Shown here: one piece after another, positions 37,605 through 46,849 of the stretch
Layout of the letters: the number at the start of each line of letters is the position of its first letter
Numbering within the stretch: the stretch's first letter is position 1
Assembly (NCBI RefSeq): GCF_016862895.1
Contig: NZ_BONV01000048.1
Span: 34,008 to 98,007, forward strand
Direction: 5' to 3'
DNA length: 64,000 nt
DNA from: Planotetraspora kaengkrachanensis
GTDB lineage: Bacteria; Actinomycetota; Actinomycetes; Streptosporangiales; Streptosporangiaceae
Translations under genes and position numbers: made by a program
Notes under the pieces: generated by a model
Database searches by the model: none
What the model was told of the DNA's origin: nothing
Seen by the model: the letters and a program-made list of their open reading frames with translations, nothing else

Positions 37605-39737
37605 GTGAGGCGTCGGCTGATCGCGATAGTTGTGGGGGCGCTGTTCTGCGTCTTCGCTCCCACAGGTGCGGCCATGGCTCAAGTCCAGGCCCCACAGGAC
37701 GGTCAGGTGGTCCTGATCGGCGTCCCCGGCCTGATGTGGAGCGACGTCAACCCTGACGACACTCCGAACCTCTGGAAGCTGGCCGGATCGAGCGCCCTCG
37801 GCTCCCTTTCCGTACGGACCGTCGGCAACATCACCTGCCCGTACGACGGCTGGCTCACGGTTTCGGCCGGAGTCCGGTCGGCCGTCGGGGCCAGATGCGG
37901 CATGCCGCCCACCCCGGAGCGTCAGGGCGAAGGCGCCGTCGTACCCGAGTTCAACTGGTTGTGGGACGTACGCGACCAGCAGAACGCGGGCACCCTCGGC
38001 CAGGCCGTCCACGACGCGCGGCAGTGCACGATGGCGGTCGGCCCCGGAGCCGCGCTCGCCCTCGCCGACCGGCAGGGCAAGGTCGACGTGTACGCCGACA
38101 CCCCGGCGCAGGTGGCCGACTGGACCCGCTGCCGGGTCGTCGCGATCGACGCCGGCGATCTGATCACGCCGTACATCGAGAACGACAAGGTCACCACGGC
38201 GGTCGAGAAGCTGAGCCCGGAGGCCCGCCGCGCGGCGGTGCGGGCGGCGGACGCGAAGCTGGCGCCCGCGCTCCTTCACCTCGCCACCAGCACCGTCCTG
38301 GTGGCCGGGCTCTCCGACCACGGGCCGGTTCCCCATCTGCGGGCGGCCATGATGTTCACGCCGGGTCCCAAGGGCCCGCAGGCCTCCTTCGATCTCGGCA
38401 GCCGGTCGACCCACCGGGACGACATGGTGATCCTTCCGGACTTCACCTCCACGATCCTCGCGCACGTCACCGACGCGCCTCCGGCCACCATCGTGGGGAC
38501 GGCGATGGAGGCTCACGCCGCCGGATCGGGATCGGTCGCCGAGCAGGCCGACGCCCTGAAGGTGGGCGACGTGGCCGGGCAGACGATCAGGAACAACACC
38601 GGGGTGTTCTTCACCGCGCTGGCCGTGCTGCAGGTGGTCTTCTACATCACGGCGTTCCTGCTGATGCGCCGCCGGGACGGTCTGCGCGGCGTTCGGATCG
38701 CGGCCATCACGCTCGCCTCGATCCCCGTCTCGACCTACCTGGTCAACCTCTTCCCCTGGGCCCGTGCCCCGCTGCCGACGCTCACGCTGTTCTGCGCGAT
38801 CGTGGTGGCGGCGGTCGTCCTGAGCGCGGTCGCCCTCCTGGGACCGTGGCGCCGCACCCTGCTCGGACCGCCGACCGTGATCGCGGGGGTGACGGCGGTG
38901 GTGCTGCTCGGCGACCTGCTGACCGGGACGACCCTGCAGCTCAACGGCATGATGGGCTACACCGGGGTGGTCGGGGCCCGCTACTACGGCCTCGGGAACA
39001 TCCCGTTCGCCCTGCTCGCGACGGCCGTCCTGCTCGTCACGACGGCGGTCGCCGACAGGCTGGTCCGCTCGGGCCGCAGGACGCTCGCCGTCGGCCTGGT
39101 CGCCGGTCTGGGCGGTTTCGCGATGTTGCTGGACGGCTGGCCGGGCGTCGGCAGCGACTTCGGCGGCGTCATCGCGTTCGTGCCGGGCATCGCGGTGGCG
39201 GCGCTGATCGTGGCGGGCAAGCGCGTGTCGATCGTCAAGCTCGGCGCCTTCTGCGTCGCGGGCGGTGTGCTCGTCATGGGCATCGCCTACCTCGACTATC
39301 TCCGCCCGCCCGCCGACCAGACGCACCTCGGGCGGTTCGTCGGGCAGGTCTTCGACGGCACCTTCCTTCCCGTGATCTCACGCAAGCTCGGCGCGATGTT
39401 GCACACGCTGATCAACCCGAACCTGATGCCCGTGGTGATCGCCGCGTTCGCGTTCCTCGTCTTCGCGCTGCTGCGCCCCGGCAAGGCGAGCGCGGGCGTG
39501 CTGCCGCTGGCGTTCGAGCGGGCACCCACACTCAGGGCCGGCCTGCTCGGCGCCCTCGTCAGCGGCGTGGTGGGCATGCTGGTCAACGACTCGGGCGCCG
39601 CCGTCCTGTCGATGGCGCTCGCGCTCGCCGTCCCGCTCGTCCTCAGCGCGGGCATCCGCGCGCTGGAGCCGGACGGCGAGCCGGGGCCGGTCCCCGCCCC
39701 GAGGGTCGAGCACGATCCCGCGGGCCAGCCCGCCTAG
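37605..39737 (+). CDS. large multi-pass membrane protein with extracytoplasmic N-terminal domain
   Basis: 710 residues. Signal peptide at residues 1-26 (RLIAIVVGALFCVFAPTGAAMAQ), then a ~310-residue extracytoplasmic domain (VVLIGVPGLMWSDVNPDDTPNLWKLA; VLVAGLSDHGPVPHL) that resembles an alkaline-phosphatase-superfamily fold, followed by about ten membrane helices. Actinobacterial homologues are of unknown function. The GTG at 37605 is taken because AGGAGG stands 8 nt upstream; the frame stays open to 37488, but that part is repeat array. Expression must be read through, or initiated in, array E. It ends against a bidirectional hairpin shared with the HIT gene. Confidence 0.87.
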   Translation: MRRRLIAIVVGALFCVFAPTGAAMAQVQAPQDGQVVLIGVPGLMWSDVNPDDTPNLWKLAGSSALGSLSVRTVGNITCPYDGWLTVSAGVRSAVGARCGMPPTPERQGEGAVVPEFNWLWDVRDQQNAGTLGQAVHDARQCTMAVGPGAALALADRQGKVDVYADTPAQVADWTRCRVVAIDAGDLITPYIENDKVTTAVEKLSPEARRAAVRAADAKLAPALLHLATSTVLVAGLSDHGPVPHLRAAMMFTPGPKGPQASFDLGSRSTHRDDMVILPDFTSTILAHVTDAPPATIVGTAMEAHAAGSGSVAEQADALKVGDVAGQTIRNNTGVFFTALAVLQVVFYITAFLLMRRRDGLRGVRIAAITLASIPVSTYLVNLFPWARAPLPTLTLFCAIVVAAVVLSAVALLGPWRRTLLGPPTVIAGVTAVVLLGDLLTGTTLQLNGMMGYTGVVGARYYGLGNIPFALLATAVLLVTTAVADRLVRSGRRTLAVGLVAGLGGFAMLLDGWPGVGSDFGGVIAFVPGIAVAALIVAGKRVSIVKLGAFCVAGGVLVMGIAYLDYLRPPADQTHLGRFVGQVFDGTFLPVISRKLGAMLHTLINPNLMPVVIAAFAFLVFALLRPGKASAGVLPLAFERAPTLRAGLLGALVSGVVGMLVNDSGAAVLSMALALAVPLVLSAGIRALEPDGEPGPVPAPRVEHDPAGQPA

Positions 39738-39746
39738 GCCGGAGCG

Positions 39747-39779
39747 GGGCGTTCCCGCCCGGGCCGGTCGGGAACGCCC
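39747..39779. terminator. bidirectional hairpin between convergent genes
   Basis: Perfect 11-base arms (39747-39757 and 39769-39779) with an 11-base loop, filling the short gap between the membrane protein gene and the HIT gene. The right arm touches the HIT stop codon. GC-rich, no long T-run on either side. Confidence 0.7.
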
Positions 39780-40327
39780 TAGGACACGGGCCAGGCGTCC
39801 GCGAGCAGCGCGCGGGTGTCCCGCAGGAGCTGCGGCAGCACCTTGGTGTGCCCGACCACGGGCATGAAGTTGGTGTCGCCGCCCCACCGGGGCACCACGT
39901 GCTGGTGGAGGTGGGCGGCGATGCCCGCGCCGGCGACCCCGCCGAGGTTGATGCCGATGTTGAATCCCTGGGCTCCGCTCGCCTTCCGCAGCGCGAGCGT
40001 CGATCGCTTGGTGAACTCGGCCAGTTCGGCGGTCTCCGGCTCGTCCAGGTCGGCGTAGTCGGCCACGTGGCGGTATGGCACGACCATCAGGTGGCCGGAG
40101 TTGTACGGGTACAGGTTGAGTACGGCGTAGACGGCGGAACCACGCGCGACGATCAGGCCGTCCTCGTCAGACAGCTTGGGGATCTCGCAGAACGGGCATC
40201 CGTCGTCCTCACCCGACCCGCTCGGCTTGTTCTCGCCCTTGATGTACGCCATGCGATGCGGGGTCCAGAGGCGCTGGAAGTTGTCCGGAGACCCTGCGCC
40301 GGCCTGCTCGATGGGCTCTGAACTCAC
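39779..40327 (-). CDS. HIT domain protein (nucleotide hydrolase/phosphorylase type)
   Basis: A 182-residue histidine-triad protein. The triad HLHQHVVPRW is at about residues 137-146. Further family segments are CPFCEIP (a probable zinc pair), YAVLNLYPYNSGHLMVVPYRHV and GFNIGINLGGVAGAGIAAHLH. It resembles the AP4A-phosphorylase-like HIT proteins encoded between thrS and pgsA in actinobacteria. GTG at 40325-40327 gives the family N-terminus SSEPIEQAGAGSPDNFQRLWTPHRM and has GGGAG upstream; an open extension to 40453 is low complexity. Confidence 0.92.
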   Translation of the reverse strand: MSSEPIEQAGAGSPDNFQRLWTPHRMAYIKGENKPSGSGEDDGCPFCEIPKLSDEDGLIVARGSAVYAVLNLYPYNSGHLMVVPYRHVADYADLDEPETAELAEFTKRSTLALRKASGAQGFNIGINLGGVAGAGIAAHLHQHVVPRWGGDTNFMPVVGHTKVLPQLLRDTRALLADAWPVS

Positions 40328-40496
40328 AGCCGCCCACTCCCCTCGTTCCTCCGTGCCTGCCGCATGTGAAGCAGCATATGACTCCTGCGGATCTCTCCTA
40401 CGCGGGCTCGGCATTGTTCGGGACAAACCAATCGATCTTCGGGCAGAATTCACGTGCTGCGCGGAGCACGCGGGGCCGTAATCGAGGAGTTGGACA

Positions 40497-41066
40497 ATGA
40501 CCGACGTCGCAGTCGAGCAGGGCCAGGATCACGCCGACGATCAGCACGACGAGTTCGGCCACGAGGGCGAGGAGGCGGCGGAGGCCACGCCCGCCGAGGC
40601 CCCCAGCCAGGGTGGCGGTTTCACCCTGCCGGAGCCGGGGAGCGTCTCCGGGATCTCCGACGGCTTCAACGTGGCCGTCCAGGGCAGGATCAAGGTGGCG
40701 GACGAGGTCGTCGAGAAGGTCGCGGCGCTCGCCGCTTTGGAGATCGCCGGCGTGGCGGACCTCGGAGGCGACCTCGAGCGCGCCTTCGAGAGCGTCCGTG
40801 ACCGCATCGGACTGGGCGCCAAGCGCGCCAACCAGGGTGTCCGGGCCCAGATCATCAACCAGCAGGTGACCGTCGACATCACCATCGTGATCGAGTACGG
40901 CTACATCGTGATGGAGGTCGCCACCGACGTGCGGGCCAACGTGGCCAGGTCGGTCAGCCACATGCTCGGCATGCGGGTCACCGAGGTCAACGTGACCGTG
41001 GACGACGTGCGCCTGCCCGGCGAGGGCAGCGACAAGCCCGCCGAGCCCGAGGACCAGAGCTTCTAG
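40497..41066 (+). CDS. Asp23/Gls24 family envelope stress protein
   Basis: 189 residues. An acidic N-terminal tail (residues 1-45, rich in E, D, A) precedes the Asp23 domain: GRIKVADEVVEKVAALAALEIAGVADL, ITIVIEYGYIVMEVATDVRANVARSV and MLGMRVTEVNVTVDDVRL. Asp23 proteins are associated with cell-envelope stress; in actinobacteria they are often encoded near alkaline-shock or membrane genes, but no partner is evident here. It is convergent with thrS across a strong hairpin. Confidence 0.93.
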   Translation: MTDVAVEQGQDHADDQHDEFGHEGEEAAEATPAEAPSQGGGFTLPEPGSVSGISDGFNVAVQGRIKVADEVVEKVAALAALEIAGVADLGGDLERAFESVRDRIGLGAKRANQGVRAQIINQQVTVDITIVIEYGYIVMEVATDVRANVARSVSHMLGMRVTEVNVTVDDVRLPGEGSDKPAEPEDQSF

Positions 41067-41094
41067 GAGAACCCGCCGAGGGTCTTCTGACACG

Positions 41095-41135
41095 ACAGCG
41101 GCCTGCGCCCCACCTGATGGGACGCAGGCCGCTGT
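41095..41135. terminator. bidirectional terminator between asp23 and thrS
   Basis: Perfect 13-base arms (41095-41107 and 41123-41135) with a 15-base loop, followed on the plus strand by GTGTCGTTT. It lies in the 79-bp gap between two converging genes. Confidence 0.8.
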
Positions 41136-41145
41136 GTCGTTTCCG

Positions 41146-43122
41146 TCAGACCTGGACGCGCCGCTCGACCGCGTCGACGATCTCGCCGATGGCCTCCTCG
41201 ATCGGCACCCCGTTCTTCTGCTCGCCGTTGCGGTAGCGGAAGGACACCGCGCCCGCGGCGACGTCCTCGTCACCGGCGAGCAGCATGAACGGCACCTTCG
41301 CCTTCTGCGCGTTGCGGATCTTCTTCTGCATCCGGTCGTCGGCCACGTCGACCTCCACCCGGATCCCCCGCTCCCGCAGCCGCTTGGCCACGTCCTGCAG
41401 GTACGGCGCGTGGGCGTCGGCGATCGGGATGCCGACGACCTGCACCGGGGCGAGCCAGGGAGGGAAGGCGCCCGCGTAGTGCTCCACCAGGACGCCGAAG
41501 AACCGCTCGACCGATCCGAACAGCGCCCGGTGGATCATCACCGGCTGCTGGCGTGAGCCGTCCGCCGACTGGTACTCGAGCTCGAACAGCTCGGGCAGGT
41601 TGAAGTCGAGCTGGATGGTCGACATCTGCCAGGTACGACCGATGGCGTCGCGCGCCTGAACCGAGATCTTGGGCCCGTAGAAGGCGGCGCCGCCCGGGTC
41701 GAGCACCAGCTCGAGGTTCTCCGACTCGGCCACCTCGCGCAGGGTCTCGGTGGCCTCGTCCCACGCCTCGTCGGAGCCGACGAACTTCACCGGGTCCTTG
41801 GTGGACAGCTCGAGGTAGAAGTCCTCGAGCCCGTAGTCGCGGAGCAGGTCGAGCACGAAGCGCAGCAGCGACTTCAGTTCGTCGCGCATCTGGTCGCGGG
41901 TGCAGTAGATGTGCGCGTCGTCCTGGGTGAGGCCGCGCACCCGGGTGAGCCCGTGGATCACGCCGGACTTCTCGTAGCGGTACACGGTGCCGAACTCGAA
42001 CAGCCGTAGCGGCAGCTCACGGTAGGACCGCCCGCGCGCACGGAAGATCAGGTTGTGCATCGGGCAGTTCATCGGCTTCAGGTAGTACCGCGCGCCCTCG
42101 AGCTCCATGGGCGGGAACATGCCGTCGGCGTACCAGTCCAGGTGGCCCGAGACCTTGTAGAGGTGCTCCTTGGTGATGTGCGGCGTGTTCACGAAGGAGT
42201 AGCCGGACTCCTCGTGCCTGCGGCGCGAGTAGTCCTCCATGATCCGGCGGATCACGCCGCCCTTGGGGTGGAAGACCGGCAGGCCGGAGCCCAGCTCGTC
42301 CGGGAAGGAGAACAGGTCGAGCTCGGCGCCCAGCTTGCGGTGGTCGCGCTTCTCGGCCTCCTCCAGCAGGCGCAGGTACTCGTCCTGCTTCTCGCGGGAC
42401 TCCCACGCGGTGCCGTAGATGCGCTGGAGCTGCGGGTTCTTCTCGCTGCCCCGCCAGTAGGCGCCGCCCGACCGCATGAGCTTGAACGCCGGGATGACCC
42501 GGGTGGTGGGCAGGTGCGGGCCCCGGCACAGGTCCTTCCAGCGCAACTCGCCCGACTTGGGGTCGAGGTTGTCGTAGATGGTCAGCTCCCCGCCGCCCAC
42601 CTCGACGTCGGCGCCGTCGTCGGAGCCGGCCGCGCCGCCCTTGAGCCCGATGAGCTCCAGCTTGTACGGCTCGGCCGCCAGCTCCTGGCGGGCGTCGTAG
42701 TCGGAGACCGGCCTCCTGCTGAAGGTCTGCCCCTGCTTGACGATCTCGCGCATGCGCTTCTCGATGCGCTTGAGGTCGTCGGGGGTGAACGGGTCCTTGA
42801 CGTCGAAGTCGTAGTAGAAGCCGTTCTCCACGGGCGGGCCGATGCCGAGCCGGGCCTCCGGGAAGATCTCCTGTACGGCCTGGGCCATCACGTGGGCGGT
42901 GGAGTGACGCAGGATCGCGCGGCCGTCGGCGCTGTCGATCGCGACCGGCTCGACGACGTCGCCCTCCGACACCTCGGCCGCCAGGTCGCGCAGGTCGCCG
43001 TTGATCCTCGCCGCGATCACGGTTCTGCCGTCGGCGCCCAGGGCCTCGCCCGCCGTCGTCCCCGCCGCCACCACACGCTCGGCTCCGGCGAGGGTGATGC
43101 GTATTTCGAGGACGGCAGACAC
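41146..43122 (-). CDS. thrS: threonyl-tRNA synthetase
   Basis: 658 residues. N-terminal TGS domain ([20 protein letters not shown]), editing domain with the [12 protein letters not shown] motif, class II core with [12 protein letters not shown] (zinc cysteine), [19 protein letters not shown] and [18 protein letters not shown], and an anticodon-binding C-terminus. GTG at 43120-43122 ([13 protein letters not shown]) has AAGGAG 5 nt upstream and gives the normal length; the frame is open to 43239 without support. No T-box-like leader was seen upstream. Confidence 0.96.
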   Translation of the reverse strand: MSAVLEIRITLAGAERVVAAGTTAGEALGADGRTVIAARINGDLRDLAAEVSEGDVVEPVAIDSADGRAILRHSTAHVMAQAVQEIFPEARLGIGPPVENGFYYDFDVKDPFTPDDLKRIEKRMREIVKQGQTFSRRPVSDYDARQELAAEPYKLELIGLKGGAAGSDDGADVEVGGGELTIYDNLDPKSGELRWKDLCRGPHLPTTRVIPAFKLMRSGGAYWRGSEKNPQLQRIYGTAWESREKQDEYLRLLEEAEKRDHRKLGAELDLFSFPDELGSGLPVFHPKGGVIRRIMEDYSRRRHEESGYSFVNTPHITKEHLYKVSGHLDWYADGMFPPMELEGARYYLKPMNCPMHNLIFRARGRSYRELPLRLFEFGTVYRYEKSGVIHGLTRVRGLTQDDAHIYCTRDQMRDELKSLLRFVLDLLRDYGLEDFYLELSTKDPVKFVGSDEAWDEATETLREVAESENLELVLDPGGAAFYGPKISVQARDAIGRTWQMSTIQLDFNLPELFELEYQSADGSRQQPVMIHRALFGSVERFFGVLVEHYAGAFPPWLAPVQVVGIPIADAHAPYLQDVAKRLRERGIRVEVDVADDRMQKKIRNAQKAKVPFMLLAGDEDVAAGAVSFRYRNGEQKNGVPIEEAIGEIVDAVERRVQV

Positions 43123-43254
43123 GGTGGCTCCTTGCGTACGAATGCTGCGGAACTGATGGGATGGAGGCGCCGCGGGACCGGCCGTGCCTCGACGGCCGGG
43201 CGGGGTGCCTCCCGCATCCGATGCTACCGGTGCCCCCACCCCGATTTCGCTTGG

Positions 43255-43815
43255 TTACTCCCGCGTGGCGAGGGTCGCGAGTTCCTCGAGTGATCCGGCG
43301 AAGGCGTCTCGGTTGACCGGGCTGTTGGCGTACTGGTGCAAAGTCCAGTTCGTCCAGGGCGCCGGGACCACGGGCCGCCCGATCGGCCGGTCGGGGGCGA
43401 CGATCCACAGCGGCCACTCCCCCAGGCCCTCGCAGTTGCCCGCGGCGGCGAAGTGACGCAGCGTGCGGATGATCGGCCGGACGCCCGCCAGGCGGCGCAC
43501 CTCGTCGCACAGCCGCCGGGCGAAGGCGGCCACCTCGGCGGGCGCGAGCCCGTCGGAGACGCGCAGGTCGACCGCGAGCGGGCCGGCTCCCGTGTGGCCG
43601 ACGAAATGGGCGGCCTGGGCGAGGGGATCACCCTGCGGCCGGGCCACGTGGTAGGCGCCCGTCAGCACGCCCGCCGCGTCCATGGCGGCCCGGTGGCCCG
43701 CGTAGGCCGTGTCGACGCCGTGGTCGCCCTCGGTGGCCCGGGCGAAGCCGAACAGGGCGCCGTCCCACGTCACGGACGGCCGCCACTCGGACACGTCGAT
43801 GCCCTCGATCACCAT
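43255..43815 (-). CDS. GH25-like (lysozyme-fold) protein, probably lacking the catalytic acid
   Basis: 186 residues with the outline of a GH25 muramidase: IDVSEWRPSVTWDGALFGFARATEGDHGVD, the AGVLTGAYHVARPQGDPLAQAAHFV segment, and a C-terminal HQYANSPVNRDAF. In GH25 enzymes the strand after that segment carries D-x-E with the catalytic glutamate; here it reads AVDLRVSDG (D83-L84-R85), so arginine replaces the glutamate. No signal peptide is visible, although the domain normally acts outside the cell. It is therefore either a non-catalytic relative or a divergent enzyme. It is upstream of thrS with a 132-bp gap on the same strand. Confidence 0.75.
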   Translation of the reverse strand: MVIEGIDVSEWRPSVTWDGALFGFARATEGDHGVDTAYAGHRAAMDAAGVLTGAYHVARPQGDPLAQAAHFVGHTGAGPLAVDLRVSDGLAPAEVAAFARRLCDEVRRLAGVRPIIRTLRHFAAAGNCEGLGEWPLWIVAPDRPIGRPVVPAPWTNWTLHQYANSPVNRDAFAGSLEELATLATRE

Positions 43816-43881
43816 ATGACCCTATTGACGCGGTGATCGGGCCGCGAGTCCTTTCCCGGAAACCACGCGCTCTCCCGGGGT

Positions 43882-46182
43882 TCAGTAGGGCCACGTCCAC
43901 TCGCGGATCTCGACGGGGTCCTCTCCGTGCTCCCTTGTGTGGAGCCTGCAGTGGAGACGCAGGTCGGCCATGTGCTGGCGCAGATGCGCCTGCCGTCCGC
44001 CGAGCCCAGGAAGCCGGTCGATGACGTCCATCACCAGGTGGTAGCGGTCGATGTCGTTCATCATGGCCATGTCGAACGGCGTCGTGGTGGTGCCTTCCTC
44101 CCGGTAACCCCGGACGTGGAGGTTGTCGTGGCCGTTGCGCCGGTAGGTGAGCCGGTGGATCAGCCACGGATACCCGTGGAAGTTGAAGATGACGGGCCTG
44201 TCGGCGGTGAAGACCGTGTCGAACTCGGCGTCGCTCATCCCGTGCGGATGCTCGGACGGCGGCTGCAGTCGCATGAGGTCGACCACGTTGACGACCCGGA
44301 CCCGGAGGTCGGGCAGGTGGGCGCGGAGCAGGGCCGCGGCGGCGAGCGTCTCCAGGGTCGGCACGTCGCCCGCGCAGGCCAGCACGACGTCGGGCTCCAC
44401 CCCGTCGTCGTTGCTGGCCCAGTCGAGGACGCCCACGCCGCGGGTGCAGTGGCTGACGGCCTCGTCCATGCTCATGAGATCGAGCACGGGGTGCTTTCCG
44501 GCGACGACCACGTTGACGTAGTCCCGCGAGCGCAGGCAGTGGTCGGCGACCGACAGCAGAGTGTTGGCGTCCGGCGGCAGGTAGACCCGCACGACGGACG
44601 ACTTCTTGTTCATCACCACGTCGAGGAAGCCGGGATCCTGGTGGCTGAAGCCGTTGTGGTCCTGCCGCCAGACGTGCGACGAGAGCAGGTAGTTCAGCGA
44701 GGCCACCGGGCGCCGCCACTCGATCTTCCTGGCCGACTCCAGCCACTTGGCGTGCTGGTTGAACATCGCGTCGACGATGTGGACGAACGCCTCGTAGCAG
44801 TTGAACAGGCCGTGCCTGCCGGTCAGCAGGTATCCCTCCAGCCACCCCTGGCACAGGTGCTCGCTCAGCACCTCCATCACGCGCCCGTCAGGGGCCAGGT
44901 GCTCGTCGGTGGGGAGGATCTCAGCGCTCCACGCCTTGGGCGTGGCCTCGAACACCGCGGACAGGCGGTTCGACGCCGTCTCGTCCGGGCCCGTCAGCCG
45001 GAAGTTCGCCGGGTTCTCTGTGATCACGTCGCGCAGGAAGCCGCCGAGGACCCGGGTCGGCTCGGTGGGCGCGGCCGCGTGCGACTTCACCTCGACCGCG
45101 TAGTCGCGGAAGTCGGGCAGCACCAGCGGCCTCAGGAGTTCTCCGCCGTTCGCGTGCGGGTTCGCGCTCATCCTGCGCGGGCCCTCGGGAACCGTGCCAA
45201 GGATCTCCGCGACCGGCGCCCCTCCGGCGTCGAACAGCTCACGCGGCCGGTAGGAGCGCATCCACTCCTCGAGCATCGCGAGCCGTTCCGGCCGCTCCCG
45301 CACCCCCTCCAGCGGCACCTGGTGGGCCCTCCAGGTGCCCTCCACGGGCAGCCCGTCGACCTCGCGCGGCCCGGTCCAGCCCTTCGGCGTACGGAGGACG
45401 ATCATGGGCGGCCGCCCGCCGTCGGCCAGTTGGTCGAAGACCGTGTCCATGGTCCGGGCCATCGCCTCGTGGACCGTCGCGGGATCGTCCCCCGACACGA
45501 CGTGGGGTCGGTGGCCGTACCCCTCGAGGAGCTTGATCAGGTCGGTCTCGGGGATCCTCGCGAGCACGGCAGGATTGGCGATCTTGTATCCGTTGAGGTG
45601 CAGGATCGGCAGCACGGCGCCGTCCCTGTCCCGATCGAGGAACTTGTTGGAGTGCCAGCTGGCGGCCAAGGGACCCGTCTCCGCCTCTCCGTCGCCGATG
45701 ACGCACGCGACGACGAGATCGGGGTTGTCGAAGGCGGCGCCGTACGCGTGGGCGAGCGAGTAGCCCAGCTCACCGCCCTCGTGGATAGAACCCGGCGTCT
45801 CCGGCGCCACGTGGCTGGGGACGCCGCCGGGGAAGGAGAACCGCCGGAACAGCCGCCGCATGCCCTCCTCGTCACGCGATACGTCGGGGTACCGCTCGCT
45901 GTAGGAGCCCTCCAGCCAGGCGTGCGCGACCGCGGCCGGGCCTCCGTGCCCCGGCCCGCAGATGTAGATCATGTTCTGGTCGCGCTCCCGGATGATCCGG
46001 TTGAGGTGCGCGAAGCAGAGGTTCAGGCCCGGCGTGGTCCCCCAGTGGCCGAGGAGGCGGGGCTTGACCTGCTCGGGCCGGAGCGGCTCGGCGAGCAGCG
46101 GGTTGTCCATGAGGTAGATCTGGCCCACGGACAGGTAGTTGGCGGCTCGCCAGTAGGCGTCGACGTTCGCGAGTGCGTCCAT
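43882..46182 (-). CDS. xfp: xylulose-5-phosphate/fructose-6-phosphate phosphoketolase
   Basis: Thiamine-diphosphate enzyme splitting xylulose 5-P (or fructose 6-P) to acetyl phosphate. 766 residues, full architecture: N-terminal [48 protein letters not shown], the thiamine motif [35 protein letters not shown], and the C-terminal [23 protein letters not shown]. An AGGAAG site is about 10 nt before the ATG. It is divergent from a MarR regulator whose candidate operator lies in the 133-bp space between them. Confidence 0.96.
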   Translation of the reverse strand: MDALANVDAYWRAANYLSVGQIYLMDNPLLAEPLRPEQVKPRLLGHWGTTPGLNLCFAHLNRIIRERDQNMIYICGPGHGGPAAVAHAWLEGSYSERYPDVSRDEEGMRRLFRRFSFPGGVPSHVAPETPGSIHEGGELGYSLAHAYGAAFDNPDLVVACVIGDGEAETGPLAASWHSNKFLDRDRDGAVLPILHLNGYKIANPAVLARIPETDLIKLLEGYGHRPHVVSGDDPATVHEAMARTMDTVFDQLADGGRPPMIVLRTPKGWTGPREVDGLPVEGTWRAHQVPLEGVRERPERLAMLEEWMRSYRPRELFDAGGAPVAEILGTVPEGPRRMSANPHANGGELLRPLVLPDFRDYAVEVKSHAAAPTEPTRVLGGFLRDVITENPANFRLTGPDETASNRLSAVFEATPKAWSAEILPTDEHLAPDGRVMEVLSEHLCQGWLEGYLLTGRHGLFNCYEAFVHIVDAMFNQHAKWLESARKIEWRRPVASLNYLLSSHVWRQDHNGFSHQDPGFLDVVMNKKSSVVRVYLPPDANTLLSVADHCLRSRDYVNVVVAGKHPVLDLMSMDEAVSHCTRGVGVLDWASNDDGVEPDVVLACAGDVPTLETLAAAALLRAHLPDLRVRVVNVVDLMRLQPPSEHPHGMSDAEFDTVFTADRPVIFNFHGYPWLIHRLTYRRNGHDNLHVRGYREEGTTTTPFDMAMMNDIDRYHLVMDVIDRLPGLGGRQAHLRQHMADLRLHCRLHTREHGEDPVEIREWTWPY

Positions 46183-46278
46183 GCTTCGAAACTTCCTCGC
46201 GTGACGGATTCAAACCGCCCGGCCATGCCCCGGTCGCCCGCGGGGGCGGAAAAGCCCGTGAACCGGATCATCGTAAGT

Positions 46279-46296
46279 CGGTTGAAATCTCAACCG
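46279..46296. promoter_or_regulatory. candidate MarR operator between xfp and marR
   Basis: An 18-bp palindrome, CGGTTGA-AATC-TCAACCG, with perfect 7-base arms (46279-46285 and 46290-46296). It lies 19 bp before the MarR start codon and about 100 bp before xfp, the size and place expected for a MarR dimer site controlling the regulator itself and possibly xfp. Confidence 0.55.
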
Positions 46297-46315
46297 CGTC
46301 GGTACGCTTGGCCCC

Positions 46316-46825
46316 ATGCCGGAGACGCGTTGGCTCGACGACGAGGAGCAGGGGACCTGGCGCGCCTACATCTGGACCAACCATCTGCTGTGGGAGGCCC
46401 TCGAACGGCAGCTTCAGCAGGACTCGGGGATCCCCCACGCGTACTACATCATGCTGGTGTGCCTGTCGGAGTCGCCCGACCGCACGATGACCATGACGCA
46501 GCTCGCCTCGGTGACCCAGTTCTCCGCCAGCCGGCTCTCGCACGCCATGGCGCGGCTGGAGGAGAAGGGCTGGGTGCGGCGGATCAAGCACGAGGAGGAC
46601 CGGCGCACCACGATGGCGAAGCTCACCGATGAGGGCTTCTCCGCACTGGAGAGGGCCGCTCCGGGTCACGTCGACGAAGTGCGGCGCAGGGTCTTCGATC
46701 CGCTCTCCCGGGAGCAGATACGGCAGTTCCACGACATCCTGGCCACGATCCTGTCCGGCCTCGAGGCGGCCGAGGAATCCGGCACGCCCACGGCGGAGGA
46801 GCCCGGCACGTCCGCGCCGGAGTAG
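46316..46825 (+). CDS. MarR family transcriptional regulator
   Basis: 169 residues with a winged-helix domain: MTMTQLASVTQFSASRLSHAMARLEEKGWV (recognition helix) and the wing KHEEDRRTTMAKLTDEGF. The C-terminal ~20 residues are E/P/T-rich (TPTAEEPGTSAPE). It is divergent from the phosphoketolase gene, and an 18-bp palindrome lies just before its start, suggesting autoregulation. The ligand is unknown. Confidence 0.92.
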   Translation: MPETRWLDDEEQGTWRAYIWTNHLLWEALERQLQQDSGIPHAYYIMLVCLSESPDRTMTMTQLASVTQFSASRLSHAMARLEEKGWVRRIKHEEDRRTTMAKLTDEGFSALERAAPGHVDEVRRRVFDPLSREQIRQFHDILATILSGLEAAEESGTPTAEEPGTSAPE

Positions 46826-46849
46826 CCCGGCCCGACTCCGCCGGCCGTG

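Noticed and set aside
43123..43254. T-box leader in front of thrS
   Set aside because: The 132-bp gap has no recognisable T-box sequence or terminator/antiterminator pair.
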